From the NCBI GenBank assembly GCA_020744425.1, contig JAGMUV010000002.1:4384501-4448500 (forward strand): a stretch of DNA of 64,000 bases. Direction: 5' to 3'. The translations under genes and the position numbers were made by a program. Each line of letters starts with the position of its first letter. The stretch's first letter is position 1. Below, piece after piece: positions 1 through 12,082 of this stretch. The DNA comes from Dactylonectria macrodidyma (Eukaryota; Ascomycota; Sordariomycetes; Hypocreales; Nectriaceae). Below the pieces are notes generated by a model. The model saw nothing but the letters and a program-made list of their open reading frames with translations. It ran no database searches and had not been told where the DNA came from.

Positions 1-509
1 TACTCCTCCTTGTAGTTTGGAATGATGATGGCATGAATAACGGCGGCTGTGGGAACGCCGTCTGTGTACGACTCGGTGTCGAGGTCACCAGCTTCGCTAG
101 CGGTAGAAGAGGAACCGTCGTTGTAACTCGATATAAGAGTCTCTGAGCTAGACACAGAGGTGTACGAGCCACGGCGAGAGGTGAGCCTCTTGAGGTCAAG
201 AAGAGAGTTACTGCGGGCGGAGCGTTCGAGTGTCTTGGTGAGGTTCCAGACGGTCCAGCAGGCTCGCATCGGGAACATGCAAACGAGTACGTGAATGAAG
301 AGGCAGTAGTAGGCGAAGACGAAGGTCCAGACACCAGCACCGGTGGTGGAGGTTGACGAGTAGTATGAGCCTTGGTTGTTGGGCTGTTCATACTTGTATC
401 GATGTTGCTGGAGTGATGATTCTTGCGAGATAACCCAGTAGCAGAGCGTGATGAGTACAATCAGGCTCAGGCCACCAGCGCGCCGCGACACCCAGTTGAA
501 GAGAGACAT
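1..509 (-). CDS. Family 2 glycosyltransferase, N-terminal part (cut by window edge)
   Basis: The reading frame runs leftward from an ATG at 509 and is open to base 1, giving 169 N-terminal residues. It starts MSLFNWVSRRAGG and has a hydrophobic segment at about residues 11-26 (LSLIVLITLCYWVIS) and a second at about 60-80 (WTFVFAYYCLFIHVLVCMF), so it is a membrane protein. A Ser-rich cytoplasmic linker follows. The last visible residues, HAIIIPNYKEE, match the first beta strand and nucleotide-binding loop of GT-A (GT2) glycosyltransferases of the cellulose-synthase-like type. The catalytic DxD and QxxRW motifs would lie outside the window. Sugar donor and product cannot be told. Family call is good; the exact start is the first in-frame ATG after a purine/pyrimidine-biased leader. 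Confidence 0.72.
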   Translation of the reverse strand, partial: MSLFNWVSRRAGGLSLIVLITLCYWVISQESSLQQHRYKYEQPNNQGSYYSSTSTTGAGVWTFVFAYYCLFIHVLVCMFPMRACWTVWNLTKTLERSARSNSLLDLKRLTSRRGSYTSVSSSETLISSYNDGSSSTASEAGDLDTESYTDGVPTAAVIHAIIIPNYKEE

Positions 510-3500
510 GGGTGAAGGCTAGAGAGTATATTCAAGGAGGTGCACAGGTCGCAGATGGGGATATGATAATGGGAGAAGGGAGGCCTCAGGGCAGAGAACC
601 AGAAAGGCACCAACAGCCGTGGGGAGAAGGTGAAGTGAGATGGAGGAGCAGAGATGAGGTGGTGACAGCCATGGGAGGAGTTTTAGGGAAGGAGAGAAGG
701 GGATGTCAGAAGCAGAAACAGAGGAGAAGTTCAAAGATGGGACGAATGAGCTAAGCCGGAGTGAGAGAGGGAGTGCGTGTGTGAGTGTGTGAAAGAGAAG
801 GTGCGAGTGGGAGAGGCTGAGCCAACTTGTGGACGACGTCAGTCAAGGGGAAGGTCGGAGCAACACACAAACACACACAAATAAGTGACATCAACGGGAG
901 AGTCAAATAGAAAACCAACGGGGGTGAGCGAGGAAATAGGCACTGGAAGTGACGGGATGGCCAAGTCTGGACAGCTCATGAATTGGGGCGGTCATTCAAG
1001 TGAGGCACCTGCCTGCCTTGAGGCAGACTGGCAAGGCGGTCTTGTCATAGAAGTCCTCGTCAGGCCTCCTGCGGCTTAACCCCGTTAGCCTATTGACGCA
1101 GGCCCATTTGACCCCCGGCAGTTAGGTTGCAATGAACAAGACACATGATTAGTTCTGGTCCAACCAGGCTTGTGCAGGAGATCCCACGTTGAGGAGGTGG
1201 GCGATAGATGGGGGAAAGGCGAGGGACAGTGGAGTCAAGATCTAACTTGGCAAGCGTCTGCTACACATGTCCCCGGTTCCAACTTACCGAGTCAAGACGA
1301 GATGGGTCAAGCCTGACCACGAGGCTGGGGTAAGAGGACTAGTGGTTCACAGATTCGGGCATGAGTCGGAGGCAGAGGTGCGCGAGATTCGGCTACCTGG
1401 GAGGTAGGTCGGTACATTCCGACGTAGCCTTGGTTACCTCACGACTAGATGGTGCCGGGGACGCGAGAGAGGCTGGGAAGACAGACACACAATATCGAAA
1501 ACTTGTTTGTTGTCAGTTTCCGCCATATGTAGATGCCGACAAAAAGAACCGCGGTATACACGGTCAATACCTCAGGCCTCATGCTGAACCTCCCACACGT
1601 ACCGCTCAGAGCGCAGAGCAAGTAGTTTCAGTCCATATCAGATACACAAGACGAAGCGAGCCACGGAACATCCAGAAAGATAACAGGTCGTCAATTAGCA
1701 CGGCACAATGTGAGAGAGATGATGCGCAGGCCTTACAGAGGCGAATGTGAGTATGGGTCTTTCCGAGACCTGGCTGGCTCGCTACAATTCCAACCTCCAT
1801 ACGACTACTACTACAAGCCAGTTAGTTTGATCCTTGGGCTGTTTCCGCTTCGGGATTTCTTTGGAGATGTGGGATTATCACATGGTCCATTTGGGCACAA
1901 TTGCAAAAACGGAAGAAGTAGGACAGAATACGGTGGGGTGTAGCCAGCAAGCCGTGGATCTAACCAAATGATGGTTTATAGATCGCCGGGCACCGTAACT
2001 ACACGAATTCCACAATAATCGCGGCTGCTATACGTAAATTGCGCAGCCCAGTCTAGCTACCAAAAGGATGGTGGTGCCTCATAGCCTTGCAGCCTCCAAG
2101 AGGGTGATACGAAAAGTCATCCGTGGTATGTGAACCTGCCTGGCTGATATTGGACTGGGTTCTCAGTCGCAAGAATCGTTTGAATCTGTGTACATCACCA
2201 TTTGCTTGTTGATTTACCTATTCACCCCGAGAGCCATGGAATTTCTCAAGGTCTCCCATGATAATTTGTACTGTGAACTACCCTTAAGAGCTCTAGCGCT
2301 GAGGTGTTGGGCCCTGTTCATTAAGCAAACCCGCCGGTTAGGAGTGAGTATCGTAGCGTTTTGCAGTTTTCGACTGGTCAAGAGATCCAGGGCCAGCCTC
2401 CCAAACAAGCCAGCGGCCACTAGCTAACCATACTGGCATCCCGATCATAGGTAGCTTGTTGTTAGTCCCCCTGTCCGCTTCGAGTACCCGTGGCTGTGCG
2501 GAGCACTGTACGCGACACTGTACAACCATTTTGGTGTTGGTTCCATTTCGTATGAGCTCTGGTACCACCTTGATCCTTATTTTTCGTGTTGCATTTTGTT
2601 TTTCGTTTGCTCTGGCCCCTCTCCGCCGTTCTCCAGAATCTACTTAGCCGGCTTCTGAAGCTAGGGTCCCATGCCTGGTGGCATTTTGGATGCTATGGCC
2701 TCTCTTCGCCACGTTGTTGCTGTTGCGACTTGGAACACACACGAACCACAGCCGATCTCTGCTCATCTCCGAAACACCACCACGATACGTGCTACGTGGT
2801 ACCATGTACATGAGGAAGCAAACTTGCAACGAATACCAGAAGTCTTTGCGTCATTTACCTTGAAGACATGTGTTTGGTTGTTCTATTCAGGAACAATGCC
2901 GAGGTAGAGTAACGTACTAGAAGGTGCAGCCCGTGTATTCCTGATCAAGACCCTCCGTAATCAATGTCGCAATGCCGTCGTTCATGTGATACGAAAAGCC
3001 CTTGCTTGCCTGCACTGTTCTCGGCTCGCTATTGGTGTTGTGCTGTTCGATGTTAGATGGCTGCACCATTTCCATACGCCCCGAAGCTACATGTGTGACG
3101 GACTGGGTCACCCTTACCTGTAATCCAACCACTCCACCCCTATCAGCTCTTTCAATGCTTCTCCTACGTATGCGATGAGCCCATCAAGACCCTCTTCATG
3201 TTCTTGTCTTGCTGTATCCCGCTGGGCGAACCACTGCATCCACTACCCCCACTGGCCTTATCGGTTGTTTAGCTCCATCGCCGCTGCATCATCAAGTTCA
3301 CATGAGGCTGGTCCATGTCATAAGAGTGTTAGCCGCCACCTCTAAGTGGCGTGGTCGAAGACTCTCTTGGACCCTTAACTTGTCTTTGTTGACCAACGTT
3401 CACCTCCTGCCACTTCTCACTGGCCCGCCACAGCCTAGGTGTGGCCTTAGAACGTTCTGGGCACGCGGTCGAACACTGAGACAAGACCCGTCAATGGCGA

Positions 3501-4645
3501 TGCTTATTCACGACACGCGTCGCCACTAACGGCCAGTCCGCCGCTCGCTAATAACTGACCCAAGGCGACCCTTCCCCTCAAGGCGAAGCGGTGTCTACAA
3601 CCCAGCAATTATGGCCATCTTCCGTCCGTCTGCAGGTGCTGTCCAATCTCGCCCGTCATTGGCCACATGTTTGAGTGATTGGATCTCAGGCGCCCAAGCG
3701 TTGCGAGGACCCCTGTCAATCCTCTCAACCAACTTCAATTATCATTATCGCGAGGCCGATCAAAGCGTTTTCGGCGGCCAAGCGGTTCGAGTAGTGTTGA
3801 AGAAAAAATCCGTGAAACCTCTAATGCAAACTTGAGCTTGTCATGGAGGGGTATGCCACCAATAGGGGTGTCATGGGATGGCAAACTACATCCCGGCAGT
3901 CACATCCGTTCATATGATTGCGGTGGCACTGTAGTGATGACGAGTTTCCAGACCCCCAAAGTCCCTCGTGTAAGTGACCAAAATATTCCCCCATTATGAG
4001 GGCCTGGCATTGGTCGTGCCTCAATTTGCTGAAAGCTGAATACTGTTGGAGTGTCTCGACAGGGATGCAATTAAGTCGAACGCCGTTGAGTCCTCAACAC
4101 GGCCCTGTGCGTTTGGGATCACGAACCACCCTTTCCACCACCTTTTTGTGTTATGCTGCTTGGGAAGTTTGCATCCCCAACGTCTGACTCTTGGGCATTT
4201 GCATGTGTTAGGCCGTAAGGTATCAACCATCCCACTTGGCCAGGCGGGAGAAGAAGTGCGAGAAAGTAAAAACGGGATGCAGCCGTCTAATATTCATATT
4301 CCCACCGTATTAACCAAAGGGTATCGTCTATTGCTGATTTCATATCTTCGCTTGAGCATTGTCAGTTGCTTCTCACCGATCGCGTGCGTCGGCCCAGACC
4401 AAAGGCGTGAGGTACCATCATTTCTGAGTGAGAAACTGAATCCCCACTGCTCAGCACCTTATGCATCTTTGATACAAACGTGTGACGCACATACCTCGGG
4501 CGACGAGTTTGAGATGCACATTCTCGTTTTCTAGGTATTGAATTGGGCCTCGTCCTCCTCGTTCTCGCCTGCATGCTTCTTCTTCTCCTCCTCGTTCGCG
4601 CTCTACTTGATCATTGTTTCCGTTCTCGTTATCACCGCAATCCGT
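510..4645. other. Intergenic, about 4.1 kb, no convincing gene
   Basis: Bases 510-900 are a strand-biased leader for the glycosyltransferase gene (AG-rich on +, TC-rich on -). The rest has only short open frames (up to 162 codons at 4046-4534) without recognisable domains, splice-supported extensions or coding-like composition. Nothing resembles a transposase, an RNA gene or a long repeat. Confidence 0.5.
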
Positions 4646-5419
4646 TTAGGGTGCTTTCTCGAACAGCTTCTGGATGGGTTTTGCGGCCTAGCAAGTGTGT
4701 AAGTATCGGGTTGTGAAAAGAGTAATCGACTAAACTGTTGGATTAAGAAAACCGTTTGACTTACGTCAATGAACTTTTCTAAATCCATATCCAAACTGGC
4801 CAAGTCATCTTTCCTTCGCTTATTGTCGGCAATCAGTTTCTGTTTCCGCTTTAGAAGTTCCTGCCTCTGCTGCTCCAACGCCTCGCGCTCTGCTCGCTCG
4901 TGGTCAATCCGCGCCACCATCAGTGTATTTTCGTCATCATCTTGATGTTCAGGGTGTTGAGCGAGGAAATCCTCTATCGGGATGAGCGGGAGCTGTTGGT
5001 ATTTGTGACTGCGAGCAAATCAGCACATGTCCCCCACGTCAAAGTCGACTTTGCCACGCGCATTATACGCACTCATAAGATTCGCAAGCAGAGATTTCTC
5101 CCTGAAGATGTCGCTGCTCGTAAAAAAGGTTCTGGAGTTGAAGGTGAAGGCGGTCAACTTCTTGACGCGCCTCTGCGGTCTCGGCCTTTGTCTCGCGAGC
5201 GGAGAAGCAGGCGTTTCGATGGAGACCACGCAGGTGTGAAATGTTTGTAAAGAGCAATTTTTGTTGCTTCGCGAGGTCTGCTTGGTCCTCGGTGGAGATA
5301 GGCCCATCGCATGTTTGGTCGACGACTTTGACGAGAGATTCTGCCTGATCGCGTGCTTGATCGGAAATTTGCAGGACAGCGACTAGGCTAGGCTCAGTGA
5401 CGATCTTTTCGATAGCCAT
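4646..5419 (-). CDS. THO complex subunit 5 homologue (Thoc5/FMIP family)
   Basis: Three exons: 5419-5073, 5008-4765 and 4687-4646, joined across introns 5072-5009 (GTGCGT..CAG) and 4764-4688 (GTAAGT..TAG). All phases agree and give 210 aa. Recognition rests on the block LHLQLQNLFYEQRHLQGEI, continuing ESYDHKYQQLPLIPIEDFL across the first splice; both are typical of the Thoc5/FMIP family. The second half is a long charged coiled coil (RIDHERAEREALEQQRQEL onwards), and the protein ends AAKPIQKLFEKAP. In other eukaryotes the THO complex couples transcription elongation to mRNA packaging and export and limits R-loops. Fungal members are short compared with the animal protein because they lack its C-terminal half. 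Start is the first ATG (MAIEKIV). Confidence 0.88.
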
Positions 5420-6226
5420 AGTTGCGCGTACGGGTTCCAGGCCGGGCGTTGAGGGTAGGCGGCGATCGTTTGAAGGGAAGAAGTTGAGATGGGATTACCG
5501 TGAAGCTACGCATTTTGCTCTGGTGGCCCAGCCAATCGCGCGACTCAGCGGAGCCGGGTGAGCTTCGCCAGAGCCGGCTCACCTGCCCCGCCCTTCAAGG
5601 TGAGCCAGGCATCCACGCAGCTCTTGGCCCGAGGCCTGGACGTAATCAATTTATGCTGTCGTGTATCGCTGTACTTAATTGGCGCCGAGAGCAGCCGTGA
5701 GCATGGAAAGAATGAGAAGTTTCATTTCCACAATTGATGATTTCAGTAGATGACGAATAAACCTGCGCCTTCTGGTCTAGAATGGTAGACTTGTTACTTC
5801 AATATTAAAGATGTTGGTCTCTCGGGTATTTGCCTGCGTATCGTGGATGATTGACCTTTGTGCTCGTCATCTGAAGTCCTTGTATAACACGATCATGGCG
5901 CTTCATATTGTCTCCGAAGAACATATTAAGAAAAGACCCGTGCGTCTGGCCTTTTGTCCACCCGTATCACACACAAAGAGCGAACCCGGATTTAAGCTGA
6001 CCTTGGCCCACGCCAGTTTGCTGTTAGTTATCACGATGCTATTTATGGTCGGACACATCATCGCTGGCTGATCCTCGACAGACACAGCCATTCATGAAAC
6101 TCATATACGGTGCCAATCGGCCCAACATGTTTATGAATCCCAAGGACAAAGATAATTAATTACATCCAATTCACTGCGCCAATCCGTGAAACTCCTTGGC
6201 TAACATTGTCCCGTATCCCGTGACAC
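5420..6226. other. Intergenic between THO5 and protease-like gene
   Basis: Holds the upstream region of the THO subunit gene and the 3' side of the aspartyl-protease-like gene. No coding region, RNA gene or repeat was seen. Confidence 0.5.
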
Positions 6227-7938
6227 TCACCGTCCTTGATGAGAGTTGTGCATATTGCCATCCAACTCGTAAACAAAATTCGACTCCCCTTGCATCTCCG
6301 ATGGCCCAGGCACGGACCCTGGCATCTCTTGAAGTGGCTGGAAATGGTATGCGGGGGGCTTGTGCTCTGGCTGCACCAGAGTTAGCAAGGCCTCGACGGG
6401 TCGTCTTCGGCGGATGTAGTAGAAGACGCCCAGGCCGATGAGACACACGCCGACGATGCTTGCAGCGACTGCACCGCCGATTACAGCACCAGAAGGAGAT
6501 GAATAGGGTTCTGCCTTATCAGTCTCTGCCGTAGACTCCTCTTCCTCCGTTGTCTGGGTAGCTGATGGCTGCACCACCGCAGTGGCACCGGAGCACTTCT
6601 CAGTAGTCTCCTCGTCGAATACACGCACAATACTACTCTTTTTCGACGGATTGCCTTGCCAGAGAGTAAAGGTGTTTGTGTCGTGGTTCACCATGAGGTA
6701 CGCGGACGTGAAGAAATATCGGCCTAGGGTAGCTGGCTGACTCGCAACGCCATTCATGAGAAGTTCGCGGACGTTGTTCTTGAAGACTCGAGACCCGTTT
6801 CGGGGGATGTCGACAAATGGCACAATGTACTGATTGTTAGGAACGCGGATTTCGAGCCCAGAGTCGAGGTAGAAGGTGATATCGCCGTCGAATCTGTGAT
6901 GTTAGCTATGTTTTATGGAATGTGGCGGCGACTTACACATCGTCGGTATCAAACAGTCTTGCAGACCAATGTAGGCCGTAAGAAATATCAGTGTGATTTA
7001 TTCCCGTCACCTCGTCGAACTTGTCCACGTAGTCAAGAGGAGCCTCTAACAGAAGCTGTTGGTGCGGCACCAGACAACACGGCAGCGCAGCATTGGACGG
7101 AAAGATGCTCTCGTCAGACCCATCTCGAAAGTTGAGTTTGATGTCTGACAAGATGACCTTCATCCCGGTCCATCAGCCCTGCGTACCCGTAAAGTCGTCA
7201 TAGTCGAGTGGCGCGGTGTAATTCGCGCCAATGACTTTTCCTCGTCATATCCTCCCAAGACGAGGGACCCGTTGATGCTGTTTTCTACCCACATGCGCCC
7301 CCAGAACAAGGACCACACGCGCGATCCAATCTTGCCGGCCGCTCGGAGGGTGTTGAGGTATGTCGAGTTTGACCCCAGCCCGAGGGGGTGCAGCATCGTG
7401 TACCCAGCATCCCACTTCATGCGAGGTATTCCGATGGGTAAGCCGTCCAGGGTGACGGAACCGTTCAGCGTGAGGGTGTCGGTGCCGCCGAGACTCGTCG
7501 ACACAAGCTTCTTTATACCCGTTTCCGAGCCTTCGAAGCCCACTTCGTCTCCGACGCCGCCGGCTGCGATGATGTCGTTGGCCTTGTCGAAGGTATTGGA
7601 CTTGTCCTCCTGGAACAGATTTCCCCTGCGAACATCGCAGATTTGATCGTTCCAGATGATGGTTTTGTCGCAGTAGGCCTGGTCATCGTAAACCCAGGTG
7701 TTGTTTAGCTCACTAACACAGGTCAGCGCCGTTCTGTCCCGGGCCGCGACTCAACTCACGCCCAAGGAAGCAGAACAATGTCTTGCGATGGAGACCCGAT
7801 TTGCGCGGCAATGCCCTTCATGTAAGAATCCCGCACATCTGGGAGGACCTGGACGTCTTGGATCGTGAGAACCAAGGGTTCGGCGTCGCATATCGAGGCG
7901 GCGCGCACGGGGATGAGGTGAAAGAATAACCACAACAT
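6227..7938 (-). pseudogene. Aspartyl-protease-like membrane protein, frame-disrupted and lacking catalytic motifs
   Basis: Exons 7938-7760, 7712-6937 and 6893-6227 (introns 7759-7713 and 6936-6894) encode a secreted A1-peptidase fold. There is a short signal peptide (MLWLFFHLIPVRAAS), the N lobe (KGIAAQIGSPSQDIVLLPWA, then NNTWVYDDQAYCD), the C lobe (WVENSINGSLVLGGYDEEK), a Glu/Thr linker, one transmembrane helix (AVIGGAVAASIVGVCLIGLG) and a basic cytoplasmic tail RRRR. The usual D-T/S-G triads are absent from both lobes: LLPWAELNNTW stands at the first site and PCCLVPHQQL at the second, so it should not be an active protease. Exon 2 is also one base short: the frame changes after GYDEEK near 7236, and the downstream frame, which reads on as VIGANYTAPLDYDDF, meets a TGA at 7175-7173 before WTGMKVILSD. 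Homology resumes after that. Either a young pseudogene or two local sequence errors. The divergent neighbour is a GH47 mannosidase. Confidence 0.75.
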
Positions 7939-8066
7939 TTTACGCTCTCGTATTGCGAAACAGGAACAAGAGTCGAAGAGGAGCCTGGCAGATAATATGA
8001 AGAAAAAAACATGGCATTCCGCAGACCTGCCAACTCCGTCTTGGATCTCCCTCTGCAACATACGAC

Positions 8067-8120
8067 ACAACCAACAACTAACAACCAACAATCAACAATC
8101 AACAACCAACAACCAACACT
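8067..8120. repeat. CAA/CAAC-rich simple repeat in divergent promoter
   Basis: Imperfect repetition of CAACAA, CAACCAACAA and CAATCAACAA units lies between the protease-like gene (-) and the mannosidase gene (+). It falls in the leader of the minus-strand gene, about 130-180 bp upstream of its start. Confidence 0.7.
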
Positions 8121-8460
8121 AACCATTTTTAGTGTCGGACTAGGCTCCGAACCACTTGCCAAGGGCTAATTTCCACGGTGTAGAAAGGAAACCTGGGCTT
8201 TTGTTGGCCACTTTAAATACGATCTGCAGCGAAATAGGGCCAGACGACCGATTCGCTGGCCGATATGCAGTTGGTTGTGAATACAGGGGGCTGCGCCGTC
8301 TTAGGCCTCCATGGTTACCTTTTCCAGCGGCTAACTCACAGCACAGGGGCCATGCCTCAGGGGCTGAACAACCCTATGCTCAAGCTTATTGATATATCTC
8401 GCCTGGATCACGTCCCGTCTGTTAGGTCAGGTTCATCTCGAGGTGCAAATCTCACCCATC

Positions 8461-10171
8461 ATGGCTCGACCGTCGCGATTTATTCTGGTGACGGGCGCCC
8501 TTCTGGCGGCATTTACATTCTGGCATCTGCTGGTACTGCCAGCTCCGAGGGTTAAGTTTGTGCCTAGCTCTTTCGACTGGTCTACCACCCAGCCATTCTT
8601 CCCTCCATCCTCAATCAAGTCACTACCGGCTGGCCGGACAAAGCAGTTCCCCCGTGTACAAGCAGACGCGAGCAAGTTCAAACACTCGCAGACGGCAGAG
8701 ACTCGGCGGAAGGCAGTGCGCGATGAATTTCTCCGCAGCTATCACTCCTACCAAAAGTTTGCGTGGATGAGGGATGAATTGGAGCCCCTTGCAGCGACGG
8801 GCAAGGACAACTTTGGCGGCTGGGCAGCCACCCTGGTCGACTCCCTCGACACGCTCTGGATCATGGGCCTCAAGAAGGAATTCCACGAGGCCGCCCAGGC
8901 CATTGCGTCTCTGAACTGGGGCGACGTCCACGTCGGCGCCGTCAACCTGTTCGAGACGACTATCCGCCACCTGGGTGGCATCCTGGCAGCCTACGATCTC
9001 AGCGGCGAGGAAGCGCTGCTCCAAAAGGCCGTGGAGCTGGGCAACATGCTATACATTGCCTTTGACACGCCCAACCGCCTCCCCGGCTTCTGGCTCAACT
9101 TTGCCGATGCCGAGCACGGCAAGCAGGTGGCTGGCGTCCACGACCCGTCTGCGTCGCCAGGCTCGCTATGCATGGAATTCACCCATCTGTCGCAGCTAAC
9201 GGGGGATGCCAAGTTCTACGATGCTACGGACCGAGTCACGCAATTCCTAGCGCGGATCCAGAACGAGACCATGCTCCCGGGCATGTGGCCGGTTGCTCTG
9301 GACTTTATGAATGAACAGGTTAACGACAATACCTTTTCGCTAGGCGCCCTGGCTGATTCGCTGTACGAGTACTTGCCTAAGATGCATGCGTTGCTTGGCG
9401 GCTTAGACCCGACCTTTGAGATTATGTATCGCACTTCTATGGACGTCGTGGCTAAGAATCTGCTGTTTCGGCCTATGCTGGCTGATGAGGTAGACGTCTT
9501 ATTCGCCGGTGATATTCACTTTAATGAGAATGTTGAGTTTGTTACCGAGAGCCAGCACCTATCGTGTTTCGTTGGAGGCATGTTTGCCCTCGGCGGCCGG
9601 CTAATTGACAACAAGGAGCATGTTAACCTCGGAGAAAGACTCGCTCGTGGGTGCGGCTGGGCTTATAGCGCATTTGCGTCAGGCATCATGCCAGAAATCT
9701 TCAACCTGATTCCATGCCCAACCCTCGACGCATGCGAGTTCGACGAAGAGCGCTGGAAGCGCGAGGGCAACCAACGACTGACCAAGGGCTTCCGGCACGC
9801 GCGTGACGCGCGATACCTCCTCCGGCCGGAGGCCATTGAGAGCATCTTCATCATATACCGCATTACTGGCAACCCAGAATGGCAGGATATGGCGTGGAAT
9901 ATGTTCCAGGCAATCGTCAGAGAGACGACGACTAAACACGCTAATGCAGCAATCGAGGACGTGACGAGGCAAGGTTCAGCAAAGACTGACTCAATGGAGG
10001 TGAGTAAACACCACCGATTTAGCGGTGGGCCATACTGACAGGTTGCAGAGCTTCTGGCTTTCCGAGACACTTAAGTATTTCTACCTTATCTTCTCACCGC
10101 CGGACCTGGTCAGTCTGGACGAGTTTGTGCTCAACACCGAAGCGCACCCATTCCGAAGACCAGGGTCATGA
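8461..10171 (+). CDS. Class I mannosyl-oligosaccharide alpha-1,2-mannosidase (GH47)
   Basis: Exons 8461-9999 and 10049-10171, with intron 10000-10048 (GTGAGT..CAG), give 553 aa. A type II signal anchor follows the start ([20 protein letters not shown], residues about 7-26), placing the catalytic domain in the ER/Golgi lumen. GH47 landmarks occur in order: [56 protein letters not shown] and, across the splice, [16 protein letters not shown], ending [14 protein letters not shown]. The family removes alpha-1,2-linked mannose from N-glycans (Man9 towards Man5) or marks glycoproteins for ER-associated degradation. The length and membrane anchor fit a glycan-processing enzyme better than EDEM types. 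The start is the ATG at 8461 (catcATGg); upstream in-frame codons lack an ATG. Confidence 0.95.
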
Positions 10172-12082
10172 CATGAGCATCTCGGCTGGCTGAGAATGGA
10201 GAGCAGTAATGGAACTACCTTAGAATAATTAAAATCTATCATTAAATGGATTATGACTACTGGACGTCATCGGTGTCAGTTAGGCCTATTGTCTACATCT
10301 ATCTCGGTCTATTGGATGCGTTTTACGCCAACTCTATAATTCCATTTACAACGGTCTCGATATTATGTGATTTGATTGGTATCTGGTACCCGCCGTCATA
10401 CTCAATGAGCCTCGTGGTGCCAGATTCGCAGTACTTGTTCCTGAGCATCCGGTGAAGCTCTAACCTAGGGTCTCGAGTGCCGTGGATATGTAGGGTCAGA
10501 ATGCTTAGCATATGCGTGCTGACATTAGTCTCGGGCTAGTCTTTAGGGTCGGAGCTCAGTTGCGCCGCAGTGCTAATATGTCGTGGGATATCTACGAGGC
10601 TGCGACTATTTGTGAGTGGAGGACAAGAACTGTTTGCTAGTTGGTGGAGCACGATTGAGATGTGGAGACGAGGCTGAGAAGCGGCCGTTCGGAACGGATC
10701 AGCTGAGTCGGAGGATGAGTGCGGTGTTCAGTTGACAGATCGACAGATCGTCTACGCGCTCGCGACCATATTAGGCCCTATGAAGTGGCGATCTACTGTG
10801 GAGGTACGAACACATGAAAGTCAACTCCTGAACTTACCAAATGAATAGAAACGCAATCGAGCACTCGGGGTGATTTCAGCTCTCACAGACGTATCACGTA
10901 GTTGATCGTCGATGTTGCATGGAAGCCCAATTTCCGACTTGAGGCCGACTTGACGTCGGTGACGTCCGTGTGTCTCCGTTGAGGGATCGTGATGGATCGC
11001 GTTTTGCTCAGGTACAGGGACCACCTTGACCACCCAGGGGTGGACCCTCCGGGGCTTCCAAGGCCATTCTAGGGGCCTGCTCCCCAACGCGTTACCCCTG
11101 CTCCTACCGCTGTACCGCTTGCGAAGTGATTCCTTGATTGGCGGGGCGCTATGTGCGCTGACGGGCCGTGGCGAGCTTTCATCCACTGTCATCTGCTTGC
11201 CCAACAGGGTACCACAGTCCTGTACGTACTTCTCGTGTGCTTCGGCTCTGGCATGTTACTTACCCGCTCAACTACTACGTACAGCTGGTCTGCAGACGCC
11301 TATTGGGGGTTCCCTCCCCGGGGTGCTAAATCTCTACGGCATGTTAGGGTCTTTTCGGCGGGTGATGCGCGCCGTTCTGGGATTCTGCGGCTTGCTTTCC
11401 TCTTTCCACAGTTTCACTGGGCCTTCGTTGGGGGATCATCACTGTTCCTCCAATCACTAATCTTCAGTGGATTCGCCCCCCCAAGAGCGCTCCGGCATCG
11501 CCAAGCCTAGGCCCCAGAAAGCCATCAAGGGATCCAATTTCGTTCCGTCCGCCTCTGTCCCGCCTCGGTCCCGTCTACTACCTCTCATCTTCACCCTTTC
11601 ACTTTTCCCTCTGCGAAGGGCCAAATCGCTCATCGCTCATCGCTCATCGCGCCTCATTGTACTCGCTACTGAGACGCCTTCCTGGTGCGGTATTTCCCCT
11701 GAGACATCTAATATACTCTTCCAGCCGTCCGGTTCTTGCCTAAGACCCATAGCCAAAACCTGTGACAAAGCCTTTGCCCAGGGCAACCCCCCAAATCGAC
11801 CACCCTTCTCCTACACAACCAATCACCAGCACGCCTCGCCCACGACTTTCTACCGCCATTCGTTCTCAACCTTCCGCACATCTGTAAATCAACAAGACGC
11901 CAACACCCAGCCAATTGCGCCCTCCGCTTGCAACTCGTGGCCAGATCAACGACGTGTTTGAAACCTCGTCAAGATTTTTCATATCCCGGTCTGCAGGCCG
12001 CTTTACCAGCATATTGACACCCGCCAGTTGGCGCAACCAAAAGAAACACCACGAGCAAGCGTCGCATCCTGCGTCCGCCGCC
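10172..12082. other. Intergenic and long 5' leader of PAQR gene
   Basis: No convincing gene. From about 11450 the plus strand becomes C/T-rich, as expected for the promoter and leader of the PAQR gene. It contains a CGCTCAT heptamer repeated three times at 11627-11647. Open frames here (up to 164 codons) overlap this leader and show no known domain. Confidence 0.5.
11627..11647 (+). repeat. Three tandem CGCTCAT heptamers
   Basis: Three exact head-to-tail copies of a 7-bp unit in the leader of the PAQR gene, 436 bp upstream of its ATG. Confidence 0.85.

Noticed and set aside
1361..1750. 129-codon plus-strand frame
   Set aside because: No family resemblance, low-bias codons, no neighbouring exon; treated as chance.
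4046..4534. 162-codon plus-strand frame near the THO5 3' end
   Set aside because: No domain, and the region has competing frames on the other strand; not supported.
7179..7235. Possible intron (GTCATT..CGCAG) that could explain the frameshift in the protease-like gene
   Set aside because: The donor is poor, the sequence itself encodes the expected continuation (NYTAPLDYDDF), and splicing it out leads to an immediate stop.
8389..8460. Upstream extension of the mannosidase frame
   Set aside because: It begins with a non-ATG codon; the first ATG at 8461 gives a proper signal anchor.
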